A stretch of 64,000 nt of DNA from Silurus meridionalis (taxonomy: Eukaryota; Chordata; Actinopteri; Siluriformes; Siluridae), in the NCBI RefSeq assembly GCF_014805685.1, contig NC_060892.1:3707490-3771489 (forward strand), in the 5' to 3' direction. The notes beneath the pieces are model-generated. The model made no database searches, had not been told where the DNA came from, and saw only the letters and a program-made list of their open reading frames with translations. Made by a program: the position numbers and the translations under genes. Positions 56,380-64,000 of the stretch are shown one piece after another. Each line of letters begins with the position of its first letter. Position 1 is the stretch's first letter.

Positions 56380-56730
56380 TAGAGGTTGAATACTTTATAT
56401 GGGCAAAAGTATTTGGACACCCAAAGCTGGAGACACAATTGTACGTCTTTGTATTGAATTGAAATAAGAGATCCAAACCTCTTCCAGCATCACAATGCCC
56501 CTGTAGACAAATCCAGCTCCATGAACATATGCTTTACATTTGTTTGGAGTGAAAGTTCTCCTGCTAGAGAGCTCTGACCTCAAACCTGAACACTGAGTGC
56601 ACCCCAGGCCTCCTCACCTTATATCACTACCTGAATTTATTACCACCCTTGTGGCCGAATGAGCACAAATCTCCATGAAATCTTCACAAAATCTAGTGGA
56701 ACATCTTCCCAGAAGAGTGGAGATTATTAT
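56380..56730 (+). mobile_element. Tc1-like fossil, family C
   Basis: atatgggcaaaagtatttgg, acacccaaagctggagacac, gtgcaccccaggcctcctca and tctagtggaacatcttccca. Sense orientation of the old transposase. Confidence 0.65.
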
Positions 56731-56970
56731 AATGGAAAATGAAGACAAAATGGAGAATGGCAAATGTTCCATTTTATCCTGATGAGCCTGGTTTCACCAC
56801 AATGCCACATTCTGAATCCTCAAGATGAGAATTCTAGAAAGCTTGGGATTTTGGTTCCTTTCAGGGTTTTCTTCCTGATATCTTCCTCCCCAGGGAGTTC
56901 TTCGGTCACCTATAGCCCAAATTATGGATCAAAATGTCCATCTACATTTCTGTAAATCTTCTTTATGATC

Positions 56971-56972
<2 letters not shown>

Positions 56973-57026
<54 letters not shown>
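56973..57026 (+). repeat. (GT)n microsatellite
   Basis: About 27 units between the two candidate minus-strand exons. Confidence 0.95.
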
Positions 57027-57031
<5 letters not shown>

Positions 57032-57202
57032 AAATCCATGTAGAAAATAACCTGAATCCAGTATTTGGTACTATAATCACTAAAAATGATGCTACTGAAG
57101 CTAACTGCTTCATCTTGTGTTCATCAGATCCTCTTTCAACATCCTTTATCACATCAGTTTTTTTGATGGTTCAACAGTCATCCTGGTCATCCTGCCAACC
57201 AC

Positions 57203-57402
57203 CTGATAGTAATCTGACTCCAAACACGTACACAAAGAAATCATCATGTAATTCATAAGCCGTCAGGTCCCTTCGCTGGAGATCGGAGGAGACAATGAGG
57301 CCGTGTAATGGCAGCTGACTTGTAGAAAGTTCTACTAGAATGAAAGCCGATTGAGGGTCACGAGTAAGTTCACGTTGGAAGTTCGTATTACGTTCAAGTT
57401 TT
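57203..57402 (-). CDS. Candidate exon of an unrecognised minus-strand gene (upstream of the pair)
   Basis: On the minus strand a good acceptor (tgcattttcttttcag) is followed by an open 200-nt stretch: KLERNTNFQRELTRDPQSAF, then ILVELSTSQLPLHGLIV and AYELHDDFFVYVFGVRLLS, ending at cag|GTGGTT. It starts in phase 2 and ends in phase 1, which fits the next candidate exon. The sequence is low in repeats and has coding-like composition. I do not recognise the protein family. Confidence 0.45.
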
Positions 57403-57489
57403 CTGAAAAGAAAATGCAAAAAAAAATCTTTATCTTGATTGAGAATGTGGACGTTAAATATTAAACAGGTGTCTGCTGTCCTCTGAGTC

Positions 57490-58030
57490 CACAACTTCAT
57501 TCTTTATTTCTTCTTCTTTCACTCACTTCCTTCTTTGCTCTTTCCCTATTTTAACTACCATTTTTTCCCTCTCTCATTACAATTATCTTTTTCTTTTCTC
57601 ATTCATTCTACTCTTTTTGTCCTTCCTTCCTTTCTACCAGGAACTTTCTTCCTTCCTTCCTTCCTACAAGGAACCTCCATCCTTTATTTCTTCCTTCCAT
57701 CCTTCGAGGAACATTCTTTCTTACAGGGAACCTCCTTTCATCCCTCCTACAAAGAAATTTCTTTCTTTCTTCTTTCCATCCCACAAGGAACTATTTTCCT
57801 TTCCACAAGGTCCTTCCTTCCTTCCTTCCTTCGTTCCGTCACACAGGGAACTTCATTCCTTTCTTTTATTCTTCCCTTGGTCATCCATTCTCTCATTTTC
57901 CCATTTACTTGTTTTAATTTCGCCTGGTTTTTTTTAAAGTTTTTACTTTCTTTCTCTTACATTTTCTCTTACTTTATATTTTTTCTTTCATCTCTACAAT
58001 CCTTCCTTCCTCCATCTCTTCCCCCAGCAA
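57490..58030 (+). repeat. Pyrimidine-rich tract with degenerate ttccttcctacaaggaac units
   Basis: Between 57,635 and 57,860 a degenerate unit of about 25-40 bp ending acaaggaac or acagggaac recurs seven or so times inside TTCC-rich DNA. Confidence 0.75.
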
Positions 58031-58239
58031 AGACAGAGATGATCCACAGTTACACAGCAGACTGAGATCCTCAGGGTTTTTTTTTCCACTGCTGACAGAT
58101 AAAACAAACAAGGGCAAACGGGGGGTTTTAACACTATTATTTTAAAGCACTTGTGTATCCAGCGGTGTAATATATGCTGTCCTCTGGAGCTTAAAGTCAT
58201 GTAAGCTCCCCACCCCAACCCCCATGTCCGATCATTACA

Positions 58240-58580
58240 TCCCCCACAGCTTCTGATCTTAACAGCAGCTATTCCTCAAGTGAAGGCACTGAGTGGCCAA
58301 AAGCCTGGATTTATTATTATTTGTAACCTTGTCTGTGGTCTTTCTGCAAAAACGAATTAGAGGCCATGACCTAATGATGAATTCCACGCATCTATCCTCT
58401 CTGATCTGCCCCCTCCCCCACCCCCTAACTAATACCACGGCCAAACTGACAGTCAGCTGATGCTGAGCGATTCGATGGGAAATTAGCTGAACTCCTTCCA
58501 ACTGTCCGCTTATGAAGATAAAATGGATTTGGGAGAAAAGGACAAGAGGAAACATTTACACACAGAGACACAGCGTCTCA
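58240..58580. other. Possible conserved noncoding stretch
   Basis: Non-repetitive and balanced in composition amid repeats, with homeodomain-like words (cgaattagagg, acctaatgatgaattcc). Selected by appearance only. Confidence 0.2.
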
Positions 58581-58884
58581 TCAGGACCAATGCTACAATA
58601 GAAACTGTGTCTGTGTGTGTGCTGAAGTCCAAAAGACCTATTTGTGCCATCAATCATGCAAGTTCTGATGGTGGTTCTGGGCTATTGTTTGTCTCAATTC
58701 ATTGATCAGTACAGAACAATTTGTTCCCCCCAGTAATAAGATACTGCTTAAAAACAAGGTCACCTTGAACTCGGACACGTCCCATACGACATGCATCTCA
58801 TCTTCCTGAATTTACTCCCTATCCAGCATCTGCATGGTCTACAGCCTCACATAGACCAGCATACTAATTACTGTTACACAGATA

Positions 58885-58990
58885 CCATATATAAGGACAG
58901 AAGTATGTGGACACCTGAGCATAAGATTGCTATGAGGAGATTCTAGCTTATCTAAAGACATCTAATGCAGTGCCTTCAACTTTATGGTAA
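58885..58990 (-). mobile_element. Tc1-like family C fragment
   Basis: acagaagtatgtggacacct, gagcataagattgctatgag and aactttatggtaacagttt. Confidence 0.5.
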
Positions 58991-59004
58991 CAGTTTAAAC
59001 CAAA

Positions 59005-59200
59005 TATGGATGAGAAAAGTGACTAATAATTTGACAAATATTTAGATATGTAGAACAATTTTTAAACTGTTTCTTCAGCGCGGTCTCTCAGCACCACTGC
59101 TGCTATGTAAATGTACACTACAGAGACCGAGGGTGTCGGTGAGAGTCACATAGAATACAGATTAACATGGCAGAGGTAGAGCTGCGTCTTCCTGGAGACA
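59005..59200 (-). repeat. Interspersed repeat H-associated fragment
   Basis: gtgactaataatttgacaaa, aaactgtttcttcagcgcgg, acactacagagaccgaggg and gcagaggtagagctgcgt match 53.5-53.67 kb. Confidence 0.5.
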
Positions 59201-59284
59201 GAACAGGAGATGAACTTCTGGTTTTATTTAATCTTTTTTATTTTTGCATTACAAAGTCCTGTTTGTGAAAGAGGCCATGCATTA

Positions 59285-59770
59285 GGAGTCTTTCGGCTTC
59301 TCCCATTAGGGGGCGCCACAGCCGATCATCCGTCTCCATACCCCCCTGTCCTCTACATCTGCCTCTTTCAAACCAACTACCTGTCTTACCTCACCACATC
59401 CATAAACCTCGTCCTTGGTCTTCCTTTTTTCCTCCTTCCTGGTGGCTCCATCCTCATCATTCTCCTACTGATATACCCCATGTCCCTCCTCTGCACATGT
59501 CCAAACCATCTCAATCTCACCTCCCTCACCTTTTCTCCAAAACGTCCTACATGCGCTGACCCTCTCATAAACTCATTTCTAATCCTGTCCATCGTCGTCA
59601 CTCCCAACAAAAACCTCAACATCTTTAGCTCTGCTACCTCCAGCTCCACCTCCTGTCTTTTACTCGATGCCACTGTCTCTAAAGCATACAACATCTCAGG
59701 TCTCACCACAGTCCTATAAACTTTCCCTTTCACTCTTACAGATACTCTTCTATCACAAATCACTCATGAT
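59285..59770 (-). mobile_element. LINE fragment 1: C-terminal reverse-transcriptase region plus tail
   Basis: A 125-codon open minus frame includes KGKVYRTVVRPEMLYALETV, VAELKMLRFLLGVTTMDRIR and RLRWFGHVQRRDMGYISRRM, then GRPRTRFMDVV. This is the C-terminus of a fish non-LTR retrotransposon polyprotein; the N-terminal part is missing. The 3' tail (59,290-59,332 on plus: cggcttctcccattaggggg) matches the SINE at 47.2 kb. The clade is uncertain; RTE-like is my best guess. Confidence 0.85.
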
Positions 59771-59869
59771 ATCACTCTTCTCCACCCACTCCACCATGCC
59801 TGCACTCTTTTCTTCACTTCTCTATCACACTCTCCATTACTTTGCACTGCATTATTTTTTCCACTGAAT

Positions 59870-60720
59870 CGTATCGCATCGGAAGTTGCTTCATAAGCAT
59901 CTTTAATGTATCGTAACGTTGGCTATGCATGGAGAGGTGAATCAGTAGCACTTTTTTATATCGGCCATGTTTCTAGTTTTGTGTTTTGTTAAAATATCTG
60001 CACTCGTATCTGCTCCAGCTTTATTATAGGCCAATAGAGAACTGGGAAATAAATAAGCTGAAAAGAAATCTGAGAAAAATAAAAAAAATAGGGGGGAGAA
60101 ATAATTTTATTTATTATTCTATTGTTTCGATTTGTGCTCAAGCTCAGGAAACTGGAACGATGAATCGCCTACTGTGCCACGTTTATTATTATGCCAGAAT
60201 TCAGGGCCCACTGGAGAGTTCTCTTGTCATCCCTTCTCTCACCACGTCTCTGGAAATGATGGTTTTCTTCAGACTGCTGAACTCCCTGCACCCTCCTCTC
60301 CAAGCACATGTACAGTCACATCTATCACTGACGAGCTTCGAAGTAATCGCTTTAAGAATCTCGTTCTATGCAGTAGCAGAACTAATAAAGAAAAATCTAA
60401 CAGCAGCTTTCTGGACATGGCCCAGTTGGCTGTGCTGAAAAATTACAGAGTAATTTTCTGCTCTGAGCCTGTGCCACCGATCTCCGCTGTAATGGAGGAA
60501 CCCAGTGGCTAACCACAAAAGCCCCCATGCTGCTGAAGGGCTTCATGTCAAACACAGCTGCCTCCCATCCCACCGCAGGCCAGCCAGGCTTTCAAATGAG
60601 AACAACTTAACTGCTGAGCACAAAACCCATTTTTTGGCATTAATCACCATTTTAGAACAGCAGAACAAAATGTTTCAGAGGGTTTAGAGCTACTGGTTCT
60701 GCTTCAATCGGTAAGTGTTT
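59870..60720. other. No gene recognised
   Basis: Starts with a small repeat-H-like piece (gaatcgtatcgcatcgg). The region 60,130-60,690 is non-repetitive with open frames on plus but no recognised protein. Confidence 0.35.
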
Positions 60721-60724
60721 TGCT

Positions 60725-61150
60725 CAGATCAGTGGCCCCTGCATAGGAGGCGTGGGCTCTGTAACTCTCATCCCTGTGAAGAAGGTGTAGGCTCTGTAAC
60801 TCTCAGTCCCTGTGTAGGAGGCGTGGGCTCTGTAACTCTCAGTCCCTGTGTAAGAGGCGTGGGCTCTGTATCAGTTGTGTAGGAGGTTTGGCCTCTGAAA
60901 CGATCAGTGCCTGCATGGGAGGCATGGCCTCTGTAACTTTCAGTTCCGTTAAAGGTGTGGCCTCTTTACTGATCTGTTCCTGTGTAGGAGGCGTGGCCTC
61001 TGTAACAATTAGTCTCCATAAAAAAAGGTGTGGCCTCTGTAACTGTCAGTCCTTGTGAAAGGAGGCGTGGTTTCTTTACCTGTCAGTCCCTGCACATGTG
61101 GTGTGGCTTCTTAAAATAAATAAATAAATAAAGTCAGTCCCTGTAAAGAA
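60725..61150 (+). repeat. Minisatellite, unit about 36 bp
   Basis: About ten imperfect copies of tcagtccctgtgtaggaggc followed by gtgggctctgtaactc, most regular at 60,800-60,880. Confidence 0.88.
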
Positions 61151-61154
61151 GTAA

Positions 61155-62680
61155 AGGCTTTTGCCTTTGGTCTTGCAAGGCCCAGTGATGAAGTTCAAAA
61201 TGCCATTAATAGTAACTTGTCTAAAAAAAATGCAATATATTGCTAAAAGTATTTTATTATTTTAGTGTTTTGAGAGCTGTGGTGGATAGCGTAAGAGAGA
61301 TAAAGTAAGAAATTGAAACAAAACTGCATGTAAAATGTTGATATGTGAAGGACATGGAATATAGAGATGCTCATTAACATCTAAATGAGTAGCGAAAATA
61401 AAATGTGTGTTACATGTTATAGGTTTATTCGAACCGACTGGCTGAGTGCACACTTTCTACCTGGAGCTCAGTCAGGGGGAATATGCCAGCACTCTGTCAA
61501 ACCCACCTGCCGCATCTTTAATTCCCAGCCCAAATCACAGCATGAAATATTAAGCTGGAATGGACAGCACAGATGGCACTGAGTGACTGACAGAGAGAGC
61601 GTATGTAGCAGCACAGATCCTCAGCGGACTCCACCTTTCAAACCAACTCAAAAGGGCGAACTAGCGGAGAAATGGTACACTGACAGGAATGACACAAACT
61701 GACCTGACGCTCAAATTCTTCCATTTCACAGCACACAACCTGTTATAAAAAAATCAGCTTTTTCTAAAGACTAAATACAGAGCGGAGCAGTTCCTGCATT
61801 CGTGGTGACCTGCTGTGGGGACATGCGTCCGCCCACGGACATGTCAGTCCTTTCCAGAGGTCTGTCATTGCCGGTTTTGTCACATCAAACTCTGCAAATG
61901 TCAAAAGAAAGGTAAGGGACAATAGGGAGGGACAGCCAAAAGGGCAAACCTTCTTTGCTGTGAAAGGCATTATTAAAAAAAGGATTTAAGTGCAAACTCC
62001 TGTCAGCGAAAACAGAATGGGATACAGTAATTAAATCTGTGTGGAGGAAAATGAAAATGCTGATGCAGACCGAGAGGTGTGTGCCGGAAAAGCTGCAGCT
62101 CGTAACAAGAAAAAAGGAAAGCTTGGATTAAAAAAATAAAAGAAACTGATATGAAGGCGTGTTCAGAAGATTCAAAATCCTCAGCAAACACATAGCAAAC
62201 AGATCCAGTGTTCCATAGTTGCTTCTTTAGCACTCCAAGCAGTCCAAAATGCTAGATTCCAGTCCAAACAAGTTAACGACCATCGGACCTGACTATAAAT
62301 CGTCACTCTTGACTGGGAAGATAATAAAAAGCCAGACATGGTGTCAATTATCAAATGGCTCAGAAGAAAAACACTGATGAATATTTTAAGAGAGACCTTG
62401 AAAAGGAATTTAAACTGTCCTCCTGATCCAACACAATGACAAGATCCATTCAGAACATTTACTGATATCAATCTGTACCCTCTGGGGTGGCGGGGGGGCA
62501 CGTACCTTGTTCATAGAATGAAATCTGGGCATTACTCATCACTGTAATGATTTGACAGTTTTCCTCCAATTTGGAGAAGCTGGTGTTGGATCTTTAATGA
62601 TCGCAAATGTTGAGATATTTTATGAGTTCCTCAGTAGCTCCTGGTTTTATAACCAGAAAAAGACTGTAGAAAGAACATTA
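61155..62680. other. No gene recognised
   Basis: No shared repeat and no supported exon. One acceptor-like site on minus at 61,898 precedes a short open frame (EFDVTKPAMTDLWKG) that I could not pair. Confidence 0.35.
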
Positions 62681-62870
62681 CTTATAATCTTACACTCCAG
62701 TGCTCATGTTAGTTCTCACTCTCCAGTGTTCTGTATTGTTTTAAAGACTATAATCACACTCTTGATGTCACCCAAATGAGGATGGGTTCCCCTTTTGAGT
62801 CTGGTTCCTCTCAAGGTTTCTTCCTCATAACATCTAAGGGAGTTTTTCCTTGCTTTCCTTGAATTTCTGG
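62680..62870 (-). repeat. Interspersed repeat U2, inverted
   Basis: cactctccagtgttctgtat, gatgtcacccaaatgaggat and ggttcctctcaaggtttctt. Confidence 0.6.
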
Positions 62871-64000
62871 CAAAAGTCTGTACTTTTCTCAAAATCCATA
62901 ATTCATCTCTCAAAAGTATGTCAATGTACATCTGATTGACGTTATAACGCCAAGTCCTTTTGTCATTGTTCACAAAAGAACATCAAAATGTTTAGTCATG
63001 TTGTCATTATGATGGCGCACGGTTTCAGTGTTTGCTGATATAAACTACGGTTTGGATCACAATGATTAAAAATGCACAAGGATGAATTACTTCATGAATT
63101 CAGCATGAATTCTATTTGATTGCATATTTGATTCATAGCGATTGCAAGAGAGAGGACAGAATTCACACTTTTACTGTACTGTATTAGTGTTTGTTCGTTT
63201 CCTGGTTGTTGGTTTTTTTTTTTCAGAAATTGTAATTCTGGGTTTTGCTCCGTCACCAATTGAAGGTTTACAAGTAGCTGGACGTATCGGATTTAAAACA
63301 CTTATTCTTGCCAACAAGGCCAAGACCAGCACCATCTTACCTCAGAGACCCCATCACACCTCACACTGCACAACGCTGTCTGAGACCCTCCAGAATGAGA
63401 GGTAAGTACACTTCAAGGCTCTTCTCTGTTCTGGCACTGAGGTGGTGGAATGAACTTCCCCTAGATGTCCGTACAGCAGAGTCCCAACAGTTGAAGGCCA
63501 CCCTCCTCCTGAAACACTTAAATTAGCACTTTCCCAGTTTGCTTTGTAGAATTCAAGAGTTGTAGTCTGATTTATATTAAGTTTGTAATCTTGCGTACCA
63601 ATGTAGATTTATTCATTGCTGGAGACTCAAAGCACTTTTGTACGTCGCTCTGGACACGGGCATCTGCTAAATGCCGCAAATGTAAATGCAATGGTCACGA
63701 GATTCACCTTTGACCCGTTTTAGAGAACTAGTCCATCATTGGTTGATCTGACGCCGAACAACTCGCCTTCGTTAGTGACGTTTAAGATCCGTCTGCACGA
63801 TTCATCAATTCAAGACGCATTTACAAAAAAAAGTTAAGTAGAAATTTAAGCTTCACACACTGACAGCTGGATTAACAATTTTGCAATTAATGACGTATGC
63901 AATAAACTTATGCCCAGATGTTTTGGGGGGGCTAAGACGATTCAGGTGAGAAGCAGTAGAATATATTTTGATCAACATGACAAACAACTAATAATGTAGG
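62865..64000 (+). repeat. Interspersed repeat U1, interrupted by a LINE fragment
   Basis: Left part 62,865-63,278 (cataattcatctctcaaaag, gtttcctggttgttgg, caccaattgaaggtt), right part 63,692-64,000 (cacgagattcacctttgacc, gatgttttgggggggc). The copy runs off the window edge. Confidence 0.6.
63280..63692 (+). mobile_element. LINE fragment 2 (3' end) with tail shared by SINE family 2
   Basis: The plus frame reads TSRLFSVLALRWWNELPLDV, then RTAESQQLKATLLLKHLN and a stop. This is the C-terminus typical of L2/Rex1-type fish LINEs. The UTR ends gtcgctctggacacgggcat, ctgctaaatgccgcaaatgt, the tail found on SINE family 2. Confidence 0.75.

Noticed and set aside
59210..59867. A 169-codon plus-strand frame
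   Set aside because: It is the antisense of the LINE reverse-transcriptase fragment.
60132..60512. Plus-strand frames of 126-150 codons
   Set aside because: No splice signals, domains or codon bias that I could support.
61764..61970. Minus-strand exon with acceptor tttgacatttgcag and frame EFDVTKPAMTDLWKG
   Set aside because: The acceptor is attractive, but no partner exon in matching phase and no family was found; kept only as a remark.
63142..63405. An 87-codon plus-strand frame
   Set aside because: It crosses the junction between repeat U1 and LINE fragment 2, so it is chimeric.

Overview
The window is vertebrate nuclear DNA, almost certainly from a ray-finned fish. It holds GT-AG split genes, dense CA/GT microsatellites, several Tc1/mariner families, hAT-like elements, and tRNA-derived SINEs whose 3' tails match local LINE fragments. 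The SINE style resembles catfish and other ostariophysans, but species cannot be fixed from the sequence alone. Nothing bacterial or viral was recognised.

Bases 334-45,230 (+ strand) are one gene: the 3' 56 coding exons and the 3' UTR of a fibrillin, an extracellular microfibril glycoprotein. The signal peptide, N-terminal domain, EGF1-3, hybrid 1 and cbEGF1-2 lie beyond the left edge. From TB1 onward the architecture is complete and canonical: TB1, Gly/Asn linker, EGF4, cbEGF3-6, TB2, cbEGF7-9, TB3, cbEGF10, hybrid 2, cbEGF11-22, TB4 (with RGD), cbEGF23-24, TB5, cbEGF25-31, TB6, cbEGF32-36, TB7, cbEGF37-43 and the C-terminal propeptide behind a furin-type RHRR site. The exon lengths sum to 7,580 nt (about 2,526 residues) in one continuous frame with GT-AG junctions throughout. 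All junctions are phase 1 except the last two. The repeat body reads like FBN2. The C-terminal peptide and the neighbouring cortexin-1 gene point to the FBN3/CTXN1 block, so the exact paralogue name is left open.

The introns are packed with mobile DNA. They include an almost complete DD37E Tc1-like (TRT-type) element at 25.7-27.2 kb, a Tc1-like element carrying a LINE insertion at 32.7-33.9 kb, other Tc1 and mariner fossils, hAT-like composites, a higher-order minisatellite at 34.65-35.49 kb, and microsatellites that abut splice sites.

Downstream, 45.2-51.4 kb is repeat-rich intergenic DNA with a tRNA-Glu-headed SINE. At 51,384-51,632 (- strand) is an intact 82-residue cortexin-1 gene, convergent with the fibrillin. 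Two phase-compatible GC-richer exons at 56.07-56.23 and 57.20-57.40 kb (- strand) suggest part of a second, unrecognised gene. The rest (57.5-64 kb) holds pyrimidine tracts, a possible conserved noncoding stretch, LINE fragments, a 36-bp minisatellite and interspersed repeats.
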